From Streptomyces sp. NBC_01294 (GTDB lineage: Bacteria; Actinomycetota; Actinomycetes; Streptomycetales; Streptomycetaceae): a stretch of 64,000 nucleotides of DNA. Position 1 is the stretch's first letter, and every line of letters begins with the position of its first letter. Both the position numbers and the translations under genes were made by a program. The stretch lies in contig NZ_CP108423.1 of the NCBI RefSeq assembly GCF_035917235.1, positions 1,116,001-1,180,000 on the forward strand, written 5' to 3'. This document shows, piece by piece, positions 1 to 9,919 of the stretch. The notes under the pieces are model-generated. The model had not been told where the DNA came from and did no database searches. It worked only from the letters and a program-made list of their open reading frames with translations.

Positions 1-179
1 CCGCACAACTCCTCGTCTCCACGGCACTGCCGCTGGCCTCGATCGCCAGGCGCTGCGGGTTCAGCTCCGCCTAGACGATGAGGCAGGTGTTCCTGGAGCA
101 CTACGGAACGACACCCAGCCAGCACCGCACCCTCCACAGCAGTTCCCGGGTCGCACCCTCCGAAGTGCCAGTGGCCTGA
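1..179 (+). pseudogene. AraC/XylS-type regulator, C-terminal remnant
   Basis: Frame 3 reads AQLLVSTALPLASIARRCGF, then SSA, a TAG stop at 72-74, then TMRQVFLEHYGTTPSQHR and a TGA at 177-179. This is the second helix-turn-helix of AraC-family regulators of the GlxA type, where the usual text is FSSAETMRQ; a GAG to TAG change explains the stop. The 5' part lies outside the window. It is a decayed gene beside a transposase remnant, so I infer degraded accessory DNA. It could only be functional if the stop were a sequence error. Confidence 0.7.
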
Positions 180-234
180 CGGGTGGCTGGATGTTTCGAC
201 TCGGACGGCGACGCATCGTGGCCTGCGGTCGCAC

Positions 235-684
235 GTGGTCCACGAGCACGGGAGCGACACGGCCCGCAGCACCTCCGCGTGGTCCCACGGCGACTGGCGC
301 CTGCTTGTGCCCGCCGAGTGGCAGGACGACACTGAACGCCGCATAAAAGCCGGCCTACCCGAAGAGGTCGGGCACCGGGAGAAATGGCGCCTGGCCCTGG
401 ACCTCACTGACGAGGCGGTCGCCTGGGGCCTGGAGCCGATGGTGATCGTCGCCGACGCCGGCTACGGCCAGATCACCGCGTTCCGCCACGGCCTGGCGGA
501 ACGCGGGCTGGACTACGTCGTCGCCGTCCGCTCGGACGAGTCCGCGCACCCGCAGGCGGCCGCGCCCAGCGCATCGCCGTGGAGCGGGAACGGCCACCAT
601 CCCGCCACCGCCACCCCACCCTCCGCACCACGGCTGGCCACGGCCGGAGTGAGGAGCAGCGCCGGAGTCGCACGCGGCCGGTAA
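235..684 (+). pseudogene. IS701-like transposase fragment
   Basis: From about base 289 the reading matches the middle of IS701/ISL3-like DDE transposases: LLVPAEWQDDTERR, GHREKWRLALDL, then MVIVADAGYG, which contains one catalytic Asp, then VVAVRSDES. N-terminal DDE parts and the last third of a roughly 400-residue transposase are missing, and after codon 105 the reading becomes low-complexity Ala/Pro/Ser. No terminal inverted repeats are visible. The upstream 54 bases of the open frame are not homologous. It is an immobile insertion-sequence relic. Confidence 0.75.
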
Positions 685-702
685 GCCGACAGCGGACCCG
701 TG

Positions 703-2112
703 TCAGGCCATAGCCGCGCCGGTTCCCGCGATCACCTCGGGCCGCAGCAGGGCGGCGAGCCTCTCGGCCGGCAGCAGGCCCCTCTCCAGGACCAGCTCGG
801 CCACACCCCGGCCACTGGCGAGGGCTTCCTTGGCGATGTCGGTGGCGGCCGTGTACCCGATGTGCGGGTTCAGGGCGGTCACCAGGCCGATGGAGTTCTC
901 TACGGTGGCGCGCAGCACCTCGGTGTTCGCGGTGATGCCGGCCACGCAGCGCTCGGCGAGGGTGAGGCAGGCCGCGCGCAGGTGGGTTATGGACTTCGAC
1001 AGAGAGTGCAGGATGACCGGCTCGAAGGCGTTGAGCTGGAGCTGTCCGGCTTCGGCGGCCATGGTGATGGTGATGTCGTTGCCGATCACCTCGAAGGCGA
1101 CCTGGTTGACGACCTCGGGGATCACCGGGTTGACCTTGCCGGGCATGATGCTCGAGCCCGCCTGCACCGGCGGCAGGTTGATCTCGCCGAAGCCCGCGCG
1201 CGGCCCGGAGGACAGCAGGCGCAGGTCGTTGCAGGTCTTGGACAGTTTGACGGCGATGCGCTTGAGGACGCCGGACATCTGGACGAACGCGCCGCAGTCC
1301 TGGGTGGCTTCGACCAGGTTGGCCGCGGTGACCAGGGGCAGCCCGGTGATGTCGGCAAGGTGGCGGCGGGCCGATTCGGCGTATCCGGCGGGGGCGTTGA
1401 GACCCGTGCCGATCGCGGTCGCGCCGAGGTTGATCTCAAGGATCAGCTCGACGGCCTCAGCGAGCCGGCTGCGGTCCTCGTCGAGCATGACGGCGAAGGC
1501 GGAGAACTCCTGCCCGAGCGTCATCGGCACGGCGTCCTGCAGCTGGGTGCGGCCCATCTTCAGCACGTCGCGGAACTCGGCGGCCTTGCGGGCGAACGTG
1601 TCCTGGAGGACGGCCATGGCGTCGAGCAGGCCGCGCACCGCGGAGACGGTCGCGATCCGAACGGCGGTCGGGTAGACGTCGTTGGTGGACTGGCCGAGGT
1701 TGACGTCCTCGTTGGGGTGCAGGTGCTGGTACTCGCCCCTGGCGTGGCCCAGCAGCTCCAGCGCCCGGTTGGCGATGACCTCGTTGGCGTTCATGTTGGT
1801 GGAGGTGCCGGCACCGCCCTGGATGACGTCGACGACGAACTGGTCGTGGAGCTTGCCGCCGCGTATCTCCTGGCAGGCGGCGACGATCACGGCGGCCTTC
1901 GCGGGCTCCAGCAGGCCGAGTTCCTCGTTGGCGAGGGCTGCGGCCTCCTTGACGGCGGCGAGGGCGTCGATCAGGTGCGGGTAGGCGGAGATGGGCGTGC
2001 CGGTGATGGGGAAGTTCTCGGTGGCGCGCAGGGTGTGGACGCCCCAGAAGGCGTCGGCGGGGACGTCGCGGTCTCCGAGCAGGTCGTGTTCGCTGCGGGT
2101 GGCGGCGGTCAT
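703..2112 (-). CDS. aspA: aspartate ammonia-lyase
   Basis: Converts L-aspartate to fumarate and ammonia; cytoplasmic homotetramer of the fumarase/aspartase superfamily. The protein is 469 residues, normal for the family, and carries the superfamily signature [11 protein letters not shown] and the early active-site segment [18 protein letters not shown] chose ATG 2112 ([14 protein letters not shown]) because AGGAAGAGGG lies about 10 bases upstream; an upstream TTG at 2148 has no ribosome site. It is the last gene of the operon that runs from 6268 to 703, 56 bases after the asparaginase, whose product aspartate is its substrate. Together they channel asparagine to the TCA cycle. Confidence 0.95.
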   Translation of the reverse strand: MTAATRSEHDLLGDRDVPADAFWGVHTLRATENFPITGTPISAYPHLIDALAAVKEAAALANEELGLLEPAKAAVIVAACQEIRGGKLHDQFVVDVIQGGAGTSTNMNANEVIANRALELLGHARGEYQHLHPNEDVNLGQSTNDVYPTAVRIATVSAVRGLLDAMAVLQDTFARKAAEFRDVLKMGRTQLQDAVPMTLGQEFSAFAVMLDEDRSRLAEAVELILEINLGATAIGTGLNAPAGYAESARRHLADITGLPLVTAANLVEATQDCGAFVQMSGVLKRIAVKLSKTCNDLRLLSSGPRAGFGEINLPPVQAGSSIMPGKVNPVIPEVVNQVAFEVIGNDITITMAAEAGQLQLNAFEPVILHSLSKSITHLRAACLTLAERCVAGITANTEVLRATVENSIGLVTALNPHIGYTAATDIAKEALASGRGVAELVLERGLLPAERLAALLRPEVIAGTGAAMA

Positions 2113-2168
2113 GGGTGTGCGGCCCTCTTCCTGAGGTAGGTGGGTCAAGGTGGTGAAAGGGGATGGAG

Positions 2169-3185
2169 TCAGGCGGTGGCGGGGACGCTGGGCGGGTTCA
2201 GCGCCGCCACCGGCCGGATGCCGCCGACGGGCCGGCCGCCGCCGGTCATCGGCTCGCCCTCGAACCCGGCGAGCAGCCGCGGCTCGACTCCCGCCCGGGC
2301 GAGGGCTGCGGCCGTCACCGGGATGCGCGCCCGGTCCGCCCCGTCGGCGATCTTCACTGCGACGGCCCGGCCATCAGGCAGCGCGGCCACCTGGACGCCC
2401 TCGAAGCCGTCCTTGGCCAGCAGCCCGGGCACCGCGCGCATCAGCTGGGCCGTGTCTCGCCCTGTGCCGGAGGCCATCTCCGGGTGGATGCGCAGCGCGT
2501 CCGCCACCCGGCGCCCGGCGGTGTCCGGACCGGCCGTGGCGATGCGGGCGGCGGCGCGGGCCAGGCCGTGCAGGGACACCGCGAACAGCGGGGCTCCGCA
2601 GCCGTCGACGGTGACGTTCGCGATGTGCTGGCCGGTGAGTTCCTCGACGACCTCGGCGATCGCCCTCTGAAGCGGGTGGCCCGGGTCGAGGTAGCTCTCC
2701 AGGGGCCAGCCGGCCAGCTTGCACAGGTACAGCATCGCCGCGTGCTTGCCGGAGCAGTTCTGGGCGAGCCGGGAAGGCCCGCGGCCCTCGCGCACCCAGG
2801 CATCCCGGACCGCCGGGGCGTACGGCACGTCGGGGACGTTGCGCAGGTCGTCCTCGGTGAGGCAGGCCAGTTCGAGGATCAGCCGGGTACCTGCGAGGTG
2901 GTGCTCCTCGCCGGAGTGGCTGCCCATCGAGAGGGAGAGCAGGGCGCCGTCGAGCGGCAGCCCGGCCCGCACCATGGCGAGGGCCTGGACCGGCTTGAGA
3001 GCTGAGCGCGGGTAGCAGGCGGCCTCGATGTCTCCGATGCTCAACCGGACGTCGCCATTACCGCCGAGGACGACGACGGATCCGTAGTGGACTCCCTCGA
3101 TCACGCCGCCCCGGGTGACGTGGGCGACGGGTGCATGCTGGGGCTCGCGGATCGCGGGCGCGTCCGCGAGGAGACTGCTGCGCAT
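2169..3185 (-). CDS. L-asparaginase II family protein
   Basis: A 338-residue member of the PF06089 asparaginase II family, which hydrolyses L-asparagine to aspartate and ammonia and is unrelated to the bacterial AnsA/AnsB fold. Recognisable stretches are [52 protein letters not shown] and [10 protein letters not shown]. No signal peptide is seen, so a cytoplasmic enzyme is likely. Start ATG 3185 ([10 protein letters not shown]) has GAGG six bases upstream. It lies between the asparagine permease (89-base gap) and aspA (56-base gap), which strongly supports the substrate. Confidence 0.9.
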   Translation of the reverse strand: MRSSLLADAPAIREPQHAPVAHVTRGGVIEGVHYGSVVVLGGNGDVRLSIGDIEAACYPRSALKPVQALAMVRAGLPLDGALLSLSMGSHSGEEHHLAGTRLILELACLTEDDLRNVPDVPYAPAVRDAWVREGRGPSRLAQNCSGKHAAMLYLCKLAGWPLESYLDPGHPLQRAIAEVVEELTGQHIANVTVDGCGAPLFAVSLHGLARAAARIATAGPDTAGRRVADALRIHPEMASGTGRDTAQLMRAVPGLLAKDGFEGVQVAALPDGRAVAVKIADGADRARIPVTAAALARAGVEPRLLAGFEGEPMTGGGRPVGGIRPVAALNPPSVPATA

Positions 3186-3274
3186 CACTGCCTCGTTCGG
3201 TGGTGGGTTGCTGCTGACCGGGGTGGCCGGCGGCAGGCCCGGCCCGGGGGGACGGGCCGGGCCCGCCGCCCGGC

Positions 3275-4714
3275 TCAGCCCTCGCTCTTCGCGGCGGCGC
3301 GCGCCACGCGGCCGCGGACGGCGTACCAGCCGGCGACCAGCGCCGCGGCGATCAGTGGCACGCACAGCACGGTGGTGCGCGCCGCCCCTCCGTCGGCGTA
3401 CATGAGGACCAGGACGGAGGCGAGGAAGGCCAGTGTCACGAGTTCGGTCCACGGGGAGCCGGGCAGGCGGTAGGAGGGGCGGGTGAGTTCGCCGTCACGG
3501 GTCTTCCGCCAGAAGGAGAGGTGGCAGAGCATGATCATGCCCCAGGTGGCGAGGATGCCGATGGCCGCGAAGTTGAGCACGATCTCGAACGCGTCCGCCG
3601 GAACGACGAAGTTGAGCCCGACGCCGAGGACGCACATGCCGCTGGTGAGCAGGATGCCGCCGTAGGGCACCTGGGTGCGGCTCAGCCGGGCGGTGAAGCT
3701 CGGGGCGGAGCCGTTGACGGCCATCGAGCGCAGGATGCGGCCGGTGGAGTAGAGGCCGGAGTTGAGCGAGGACATGGCCGCGGTGAGAACGACCAGATTC
3801 ATCACGTCGCCGGCCGCCGGGATGCCGATGTGGGAGAGCACGGTCACGAACGGGCTCTGGCCGGCGCTGTAGCTGTTCCACGGCATCAGCATCGACAGCA
3901 GGACGACCGAGCCGACGTAGAAGAGGCCGACGCGCCACATGATCGAGTTGATCGCCTTCGGCATGATCTCCTCGGGATTCTCGGTCTCACCGGCCGCGAC
4001 TCCGACCAGCTCGACGGAGGCGTAGGCGAAGACGACGCCCTGGATGATCAGCAGCATGGGCAGCAGGCCGTTGGGGAAGATCCCGCCGTTGTCGGTGATC
4101 AGGGACGGACCGGGCACGGCGTCGTCGATGGGGTGCCGGGTCACGAGGAAGAAGATCCCGATGGCCATGAAGACGACCAGCGCGCCGACCTTGACGATGG
4201 CGAACCAGAACTCCAGTTCGCCGAAGATCCGCACCGAGATGAGGTTCACGGTGAGGACCACGGCCAGGGCTATGAGCGCGATCACCCACTGCGGGACGTC
4301 GGAGAACAGGCGCCAGTAATGGGTGTAGGTGGCGACGGCGGTGATGTCGGCGATGCCGGTGGTCGCCCAGTTGAGGAAGTACATCCAGCCCGCGGTGTAC
4401 GCGCCCTTCTCCCCGAGGAACTCCCGGGCGTACGAGACGAAGGCGCCGGAGGACGGCCGGTACATGACGAGCTCGCCGAGCGCGCGTACGACGAGGAACG
4501 CGAAGATCCCGCAGACGGCGTAGGCGACGAACAGTGAGGGGCCGGCGTCGGCGAGGCGTCCGCCCGCGCCGAGGAAGAGCCCGGTGCCGATCGCACCCCC
4601 GATGGCGATCATGTTGACGTGCCGGGGTGTCAAGGACTTGCTGTAGCCGGTGTCCCCGGCGTCCACGTGACGGGTCGTGGGGCGCTTCTCGTCTTTGAGG
4701 AACTGCTCGCTCAC
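3275..4714 (-). CDS. ansP: amino acid permease, probable L-asparagine permease
   Basis: A 479-residue, about 12-helix transporter of the amino acid permease (APC) family. The N-terminal signature [20 protein letters not shown] and the segment [20 protein letters not shown] are typical of AnsP/GabP-type proton symporters. The GTG start at 4714 overlaps the stop of the upstream regulator gene by four bases (GTGA), so translation is probably coupled. Placement directly before an asparaginase and aspartase makes asparagine the likely substrate; other amides or gamma-glutamyl compounds are possible given the hydrolase at the head of the operon. Confidence 0.88.
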   Translation of the reverse strand: MSEQFLKDEKRPTTRHVDAGDTGYSKSLTPRHVNMIAIGGAIGTGLFLGAGGRLADAGPSLFVAYAVCGIFAFLVVRALGELVMYRPSSGAFVSYAREFLGEKGAYTAGWMYFLNWATTGIADITAVATYTHYWRLFSDVPQWVIALIALAVVLTVNLISVRIFGELEFWFAIVKVGALVVFMAIGIFFLVTRHPIDDAVPGPSLITDNGGIFPNGLLPMLLIIQGVVFAYASVELVGVAAGETENPEEIMPKAINSIMWRVGLFYVGSVVLLSMLMPWNSYSAGQSPFVTVLSHIGIPAAGDVMNLVVLTAAMSSLNSGLYSTGRILRSMAVNGSAPSFTARLSRTQVPYGGILLTSGMCVLGVGLNFVVPADAFEIVLNFAAIGILATWGMIMLCHLSFWRKTRDGELTRPSYRLPGSPWTELVTLAFLASVLVLMYADGGAARTTVLCVPLIAAALVAGWYAVRGRVARAAAKSEG

Positions 4715-5442
4715 GCCTCGGGGCTGCCTTCCGTGGAGGTGGCCGCGCGCTGGGGGCGCACGATTTCTGTGAGGGTCGTCTCGACCCGCAGGAGGTGGTG
4801 GGACATGGCCTCCACCGCGTCGTGCTCGCTGCCGTCGGCCAGCGCCTCGAGGATCGCCCGGTGCTCGCAGTTGGACTGCTCGCGCCGGCCGCCGAGTTCA
4901 TTGAGGAAGGTCGACTGACGCGCCAGTGCGTCGCGGATCTCCTCGATGACGCGGCGGAAGACGGGGTTGCGGGATGCCTCGGCCACCGCCAGGTGGAAGA
5001 CGGTGTCCATCGCCACCCACGCGGTGGTGTCGGTCTCCTGCTCCATCCGGTCGAGCAGATGGCCCAGATGGTCCAGGTCCTCCGGGGTGCGGCGCAGCGC
5101 GGCGTACCCGGCGACCGGGATCTCGACGTGCCGGCGCACCTCCAGCAGGTCGCTGGCGACGTAGTCGCCGAAGGTGGGGTCCTCGACCGTGCTCGCCAGG
5201 ACGAACGTGCCCTTGCCGCTCTTGGAGGCGGTCAGGCCGATGGCTTGGAGGGCTCGGAGCGCCTCCCGCAGCACGGGCCGGCTGACCTCCAGGGTCCGGC
5301 ACAACTCGGCTTCGGAGGGGAGCTTGTCGCCCACGACGTACTCACCGCGCTCGATGGCGCTGCGCAGGTGGCCGAAGACCGCTTCCATCGCGCTGACGCG
5401 CCGCGGGGCCTGGCCACCTGTCTGGCTGTCTGACAGGTTCAC
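4711..5442 (-). CDS. GntR family regulator, FadR/FCD subfamily
   Basis: A 243-residue regulator. Residues about 18-85 form the winged helix ([39 protein letters not shown]) and residues about 95-225 form the all-helical FCD ligand domain with metal-binding residues in [12 protein letters not shown] and HRAILEAL. Start is taken as GTG 5442 ([10 protein letters not shown]); ATG 5388 is possible but would cut into the DNA-binding domain. It is the second gene of the asparagine operon, so a dicarboxylate or amino-acid ligand is a fair guess. Two inverted repeats flank its start codon and could be autoregulatory operators. Confidence 0.9.
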   Translation of the reverse strand: MNLSDSQTGGQAPRRVSAMEAVFGHLRSAIERGEYVVGDKLPSEAELCRTLEVSRPVLREALRALQAIGLTASKSGKGTFVLASTVEDPTFGDYVASDLLEVRRHVEIPVAGYAALRRTPEDLDHLGHLLDRMEQETDTTAWVAMDTVFHLAVAEASRNPVFRRVIEEIRDALARQSTFLNELGGRREQSNCEHRAILEALADGSEHDAVEAMSHHLLRVETTLTEIVRPQRAATSTEGSPEA

Positions 5443-5483
5443 GGTGTGATCCTGATGGGTGCGCCGGAGGGTGTCAAGACACC
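5416..5483. promoter_or_regulatory. candidate GntR operators
   Basis: Two inverted repeats flank the regulator start. GGTGTC-AA-GACACC at 5470-5483 overlaps the stop codon of the upstream gene, and CTGTC-T-GACAG at 5426-5436 lies inside the first codons, nested in CCTGTC...GACAGG (5418-5437). Both have a TGTC(N1-2)GACA core of the kind FadR-type regulators bind. Function is inferred from symmetry and position only. Confidence 0.5.
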
Positions 5484-6268
5484 TGTGTCGGGAAAGTCCG
5501 GCCCGGCGAGTTTCGTACCGTGCGCACTTTCCGTCCTGCCACCGAAGCCGCCCGATCGGTGTCTGCGGCGAAACCGGCGGCATCCACCAGGGCGTGCACC
5601 ACCGGCGTGTCGACACCCATCTCCGGATGCCACTGGACGCCCACGGCGAAGCGGTGCCGGGTGCTCTCGATCGCCTCGACGGTGCCGTCCGCCGCACGGG
5701 CTGCCACGATGAACCCGGAGCCAAGGCGATCCACGGCCTGATGATGGTGCGTGGCGACCTCGCGGGTCCCCGGCAGGAGGGCGCCGATCCGGGTCCCCGG
5801 CGCGGTGGTGACGGTGTGGGCACAGAAGTGGCCCCGGTAGGGGTTGTGGCCGTGATGGCCCACCCTGTCGGGCAGGTGCTGGATGAGGGTGCCTCCGGCG
5901 TGTACGTTCATCAGCTGCATACCCCGGCACACTCCGAGCACGGGTATGTCGCGGGCGAGACCAGCGGCCAGTACAGCCTGCTCCCACCGGTCGCGCTCGC
6001 GGACCGGCGGCCCCGTGCGCGGGTGGGGCCGGGCGCCGTACAGGGCGGGATCCACGTCCTCACCTCCCGTCAGGACGATCGCGTCCAGACGTGCGACCAC
6101 ATCGGCCGCTGCCGACGGGGCGTCCGGCGGCAGCAGGACGGCCCGGCCGCCCGCGGCCTGGAAACAGCCGGCGTAGGCCGCAGGCAGCACTGCGGCGGGC
6201 AGGTCCCACTCGCCCCACCGGGCGTCGGCCAGGTAGGTGGTGAGTCCGATGAGTGGTGGCTGGGGCAT
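5474..6268 (-). CDS. gamma-glutamyl-gamma-aminobutyrate hydrolase-like class I amidotransferase (PuuD type)
   Basis: A 264-residue peptidase C26 protein. The catalytic triad of class I glutamine amidotransferases is visible: the nucleophile elbow GVCRGMQLMNV with Cys, and the His/Glu pair in VQWHPEMGVD. LTGGEDVDPALYG is the family's oxyanion-side motif. These enzymes release glutamate from gamma-glutamyl amides such as gamma-Glu-GABA or gamma-glutamylated amines. Start ATG 6268 has AAAGGAAG seven bases upstream. It heads the operon for asparagine use, 31 bases before the GntR gene, so it may feed glutamate-derived nitrogen into the same route. Confidence 0.88.
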   Translation of the reverse strand: MPQPPLIGLTTYLADARWGEWDLPAAVLPAAYAGCFQAAGGRAVLLPPDAPSAAADVVARLDAIVLTGGEDVDPALYGARPHPRTGPPVRERDRWEQAVLAAGLARDIPVLGVCRGMQLMNVHAGGTLIQHLPDRVGHHGHNPYRGHFCAHTVTTAPGTRIGALLPGTREVATHHHQAVDRLGSGFIVAARAADGTVEAIESTRHRFAVGVQWHPEMGVDTPVVHALVDAAGFAADTDRAASVAGRKVRTVRNSPGRTFPTQVS

Positions 6269-6453
6269 ACCACTTCCTTTCAGGGCGTGAGGGGTGATCG
6301 TCGACGGCCGGGTGCACACCCGCCCCGCCGGACGTCCCCGGCCACGGCGGGCTGCGGCAGAAAAGGCGGACGGGGCGGACGGGGCACTGGCGGAGGGCGC
6401 CCCGGCGACAAGGTGGAGGGGCGGTCACGATCCGGGAGCGCGGGCTTGCGTTT

Positions 6454-6472
6454 TTCTTGCCGCTGGCAAGAA
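6454..6472. promoter_or_regulatory. palindromic LysR-type binding site
   Basis: TTCTTGCCGCTGGCAAGAA is a perfect inverted repeat with 8-base arms and a 3-base centre. It contains the T-N11-A core (6457 and 6469) expected of LysR-type regulators and sits in the 257-base gap between the divergent LysR gene and the hydrolase that begins the asparagine operon. It is the natural recognition site for the LysR protein encoded 54 bases away. Confidence 0.7.
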
Positions 6473-6525
6473 TCCTGCTGGCGTTCATCCGCAATCACAA
6501 GAAAACACATCTTCGCGACAGATAA

Positions 6526-7449
6526 GTGAGCCTTAACTCCGTGCACGGACTCGACCCCCGCCTGCTCGCCACCCTCGAAGCCGTCGTGCGGCACGGCTCC
6601 TTCAACGCCGCCGCACGCGAGCTCGGCTACAGCGCGCCCGCGGTCTCCCAGCAGATCGCCGAACTCGAACGCCGCGCGGGCCTGAGAGTGCTGGAGCGCC
6701 GACCCGTGCGCGCCACACCGGCCGGCGAAGTCCTTCTCGACGCCGAGCAGGGCGTCCGCAACGCGTTGGCGACGGCATCGGTGGAACTCGATGCCATGCG
6801 CGCGGGTACGGCCGGACGGATCCGCCTCGGCGCCTTCGCCTCGGCCGCCACCAGCATCGTTCCGCAAGCGCTGGCCCAACTCCACGCGGCCTACCCCCAC
6901 GTGCAGGTCAGCCTCAGCCAACTGGAACCCGAGGCCTGCCACAACCGGCTCAAGCGGGGGGACATGGACCTGGCCCTCAGCTACGACTACGACTTCATCC
7001 CCGTCCCGCCGCCCCGGATGCTGCGCCGGACGCTGGTCGCACGGGATCCGGTGGTGGCCGTGGTCCCGGCACACCACCGCCTGGCCGACAGGGAGGTCAT
7101 CGACCTGGCCAGCCTCGCGTCCGAGACCTGGATCGCGGCTCCGGAGGCCGCACTGCGCCTGGAACTGCTTTCCCAGATGGCCAAGACGCCTGGCTTCCAG
7201 GCCCGCCTGCAATACGAGGGGGACGACTTCAACACCGTGCTCGGCTTCGTGGCCGCAGGCCTGTGCGTGGCCGTCATGCCGCAACTCGCCCTGCCCCGCG
7301 CCAACACCCAGGTCGTGGCCCGCCCGCTGGCCGAGCCGCAGTTGACGCGCTTCATCTACGCCGTCCGCATCGACACCCGGCACGCCCCGCGCGCCGTCCT
7401 GGACCTGGAGCAGATGCTCGCCGCGCAAGCGCTGGCCGCGCTCGCATGA
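6526..7449 (+). CDS. LysR family transcriptional regulator
   Basis: A 307-residue LysR-type regulator. The helix-turn-helix covers residues about 7-65 (LATLEAVVRHGSFNAAAREL, YSAPAVSQQIAELERRAG) and the PBP2-like effector domain follows from about residue 92 (GRIRLGAFASAATSIVPQAL). GTG 6526 is the likely start, though GTG 6541 (VHGLDPRLLA) also fits the alignment of the family. It is divergent from the asparagine-use operon and separated by a region with a perfect palindrome, so it probably controls that operon as well as itself; the ligand is unknown. Confidence 0.9.
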   Translation: MSLNSVHGLDPRLLATLEAVVRHGSFNAAARELGYSAPAVSQQIAELERRAGLRVLERRPVRATPAGEVLLDAEQGVRNALATASVELDAMRAGTAGRIRLGAFASAATSIVPQALAQLHAAYPHVQVSLSQLEPEACHNRLKRGDMDLALSYDYDFIPVPPPRMLRRTLVARDPVVAVVPAHHRLADREVIDLASLASETWIAAPEAALRLELLSQMAKTPGFQARLQYEGDDFNTVLGFVAAGLCVAVMPQLALPRANTQVVARPLAEPQLTRFIYAVRIDTRHAPRAVLDLEQMLAAQALAALA

Positions 7450-7659
7450 GGCTGCGGCGGGCGGCCACCGGAGGCGAACGGAGCGTGAACCCACGTGAAA
7501 TGCGCCAAGTTGACGGCGGCCGCACGCGCGTAGACCGGGTGGTGACGCCAGTTCTCCCGGCTTGTCCGACTACCGGACGCGGTGGCTGAAAGTTAAACTA
7601 TTGTGTGGCGGGCGCCCTACGTTTGCGGCGGTTGACGTTCCAGCGAGAGGAACCCCCTC

Positions 7660-8925
7660 ATGACCGCCGCCGACAGTGCGCCGCGAACGGCCCGCGTCCT
7701 CACCGGCTACCGCCCCGAGGACGGCTTCATGGCCGTGGAGCTGGACCCGCCTCCGGGCGAGTACGTATGGCACGACGAGCACGCCGAGCAGCAGGAGCAG
7801 CGCTACGGCCCGGGTGCGGGCTACCACCAGTGGGTGGCAGTGGACGCACGCGACGGCGCCGTATGGTTCGGCGACATCGACTGGCGGGCCCCGTCCGAAG
7901 ACCTCGGCAGCCAGCTCCCCGGCCTCCCCCGCAGGGCACTCGGCGACGGGGCCGTCCCGGCCTCCGGAATAATGGTGCAGCTGCTCGGCCACCTGGCCCA
8001 TGACGAACAGCGCGGCTGCTCCTGGCGCTTCTTCACCGCTGAGGAACTGCACGCGCTCGCCCTGCGCATACTCCCCGCCGTGCAGCGGCTCGTGGACTCC
8101 ATCCACCGCATCGGACCGGGCGACGAACTGGAGTGGTCGGCCGAGGCCGCCACCGCCTGGGACGACATCGAGCAGGCCGCGACCCACACCTTCGATCCCT
8201 CCGGCGATCTCCGCTGGCCCAGGCTGCGCACGACACCGATCCCTGCCTGGCGTGTCGAGGTCGGCGCGTTCCTCGCCATGAACCCCGGTCTGTGCGATCC
8301 CTCCTGGGGCCTGGCCACGGACGCGGAACTCGATGCCTACGCCGGCTACAGTCCCGAGAGCGGCTATGGCGGTGTACCGGGGCGGATGTGCCGCGCCGCC
8401 GACCGGCAGATCGAGGACGGTTTCAATTTCTACGGCCACCGTGCCGCCCTGTACGCCTACCGCGCGCAGGCGTGCGGCGACCGTGTTCCGACAGACGCCC
8501 GCGTCTGGCTGGAGACGACAGAGGCGGGTCGGGGCACCTGGGAGGCGGCCAAGCCCCCCGGGGCCACCCTCGCCGACGTCCCCGACTGCGTGCTGGCGGC
8601 CTTGGCCGAAGGGTTCCAGAACTCCGCGCACGAGGAGGGTCTGGTCCTGACGGGCCTGGACGCCCATCTGCGCCGGTTGCGCGCCGAGGAACGCTCCGCC
8701 GTCGACCAGCAGCTCGTCCGCGAAGCCGAGGAAGTCGAACGCCTCGAGAACATGCTCAAGGACTTCCGCGCGGCACGGAACCGCACCGTGACACGGATCC
8801 TGGCCTGGTCCGATGGGCGCAGCGACGGGGAAATCGCCCGCCTGGCGTCCATGCCCGACGACTACGTCAGGGACTGGCGGGCCCGCCTGACCGACGAACA
8901 GACGACGGCCACACCCGCAACCTGA
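7660..8925 (+). CDS. conserved-looking hypothetical protein with C-terminal HTH-like segment
   Basis: A 421-residue soluble protein that I do not recognise. A good ribosome site (GAGAGGA, nine bases before ATG 7660) and normal codon bias support a real gene. The sequence is acidic and Trp-rich without signal peptide or membrane segments. Residues about 345-385 are strongly helical and charged (RLRAEERSAVDQQLVREAEE), probably a coiled coil, and the last 40 residues (RILAWSDGRSDGEIARLASM) resemble a helix-turn-helix. It stands alone between the LysR gene and the broken transporter in accessory DNA. A regulatory or phage/plasmid-derived role is possible but not shown. Confidence 0.75.
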   Translation: MTAADSAPRTARVLTGYRPEDGFMAVELDPPPGEYVWHDEHAEQQEQRYGPGAGYHQWVAVDARDGAVWFGDIDWRAPSEDLGSQLPGLPRRALGDGAVPASGIMVQLLGHLAHDEQRGCSWRFFTAEELHALALRILPAVQRLVDSIHRIGPGDELEWSAEAATAWDDIEQAATHTFDPSGDLRWPRLRTTPIPAWRVEVGAFLAMNPGLCDPSWGLATDAELDAYAGYSPESGYGGVPGRMCRAADRQIEDGFNFYGHRAALYAYRAQACGDRVPTDARVWLETTEAGRGTWEAAKPPGATLADVPDCVLAALAEGFQNSAHEEGLVLTGLDAHLRRLRAEERSAVDQQLVREAEEVERLENMLKDFRAARNRTVTRILAWSDGRSDGEIARLASMPDDYVRDWRARLTDEQTTATPAT

Positions 8926-9399
8926 AGCATGTGCGGCGAAGACAGGGCACCCGCTCCGCAGCCTCACCGCCCGGGCAGCCCGTCGAGCGCCACGGCCGTC
9001 CGTAGACCGCGGCGACGGCCCGAGGCCTTGAGCTGGTGCCGCCGGCCCGCTGCGAGTACCGCTGCGCGGGGTAGGCGGGGCCGGACCTGGCCGCTGTACC
9101 GGCGAGACGACCGGAGACGGTGCTCGTCGACGGCCTCGGGACCAAACGCACCTGGCCTGCTGCGCCCCGAGCTCCGGACTGCGGCCGCTGCGATCCGAAG
9201 CCGCCATCCTCAGCCGGTGCCTACGACCGGACATCGTGAACCCTTGTGCAGGGCAGCGACGCGGGTGCAGTGGGCGCACGCTCCCCGGCACCCGGCCCGG
9301 CGGTTCCAAGCCGCTCATCGAGCGCTAACAAGGGAAAGGCACTGGTCGCGGCGGCCTCGGGAGCGCGGTGGTCGCCTGTGGTCGCACCCTGGAAGCGTC
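8926..9399. other. non-coding stretch in accessory region
   Basis: About 470 bases without a gene I can support on either strand. Reading frames are open only because of GC bias and translate to low-complexity Arg/Pro/Ala. It ends in the 20-base repeat at 9368 and the relic of a cation transporter. Confidence 0.5.
9368..9387 (+). repeat. 20-base direct repeat, copy 1
   Basis: GTGGTCGCCTGTGGTCGCAC. It matches 19 of 20 bases with the copy at 9920-9939, and the two bracket the broken transporter relic. A shorter related sequence, GGTCGCACGTGGTC, lies at 227-240 just before the transposase relic. Confidence 0.6.
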
Positions 9400-9738
9400 C
9401 GAGTCGGCAACCTCCGAGGCGGAGCCGAGTTCGTGCCCGGCCTCGTGCTGGGCGGCCGACAGAAACGGCACCACGGCCAGGGACAGAGCGGCGAGCACGA
9501 TACCGGGGATGGACCGCTCGGCCTCTCCGGTGCCAGAGAGCGGCAGGACGGCGTCGACGGCGACGTACGTGGCGAGCGCGAAGAACGAGAAGGCGATGAT
9601 CCGTAGGATGGTCTTCTCCCGTGCCTCGGGGGACAGCGTGGTCGCGGCCGGAGAACTGCCAGGCGACCGCGGCGGCCGAGGAGACCTCGATGACCGAGTC
9701 CAGGCCGAAACCGATCAGCGCAGCAAGATCCGGACCAT
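9400..9738 (-). pseudogene. cation transporter (CDF-like) remnant
   Basis: Reading the minus strand gives AALIGFGLDSVIEVSSAAAV and AWQFSGRDH, then a frameshift near 9647, then EAREKTILRIIAFSFFALAT, YVAVDAV, GIVLAALSLAVVPFLSAAQ and HELGSASEVADS. This is the core of the actinobacterial cation-efflux-like transporters that carry membrane helices 2-4. The N-terminus and the final helices are missing and the frame is broken, so it is a dead gene. Homology stops close to the direct repeat at 9368-9387. Confidence 0.65.
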
Positions 9739-9919
9739 TCGCGGGCCAGGAGGCGGGAACTTGGCCCAGCGTCCGCCATTATGGCTGGTCAGCCTGGTGC
9801 GGCGTCTGTACCGCCAGCAGACGAAGAATCTCCTGGGCGTCTGCGGAGGTAAGTCAAGGCGCTGCCCTTGGCGCAAAGACAGGGGGAAAACGCAGGTCAC
9901 AGGGGGCGCATGGATCGTG

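Noticed and set aside
700..2139. Long open frame antisense to aspA
   Set aside because: It mirrors the codon bias of aspA on the other strand, has no family resemblance and no ribosome site.
8926..9367. Possible gene on either strand of the gap after the hypothetical protein
   Set aside because: All readings are low-complexity Arg/Pro/Ala with no ribosome site or family likeness.
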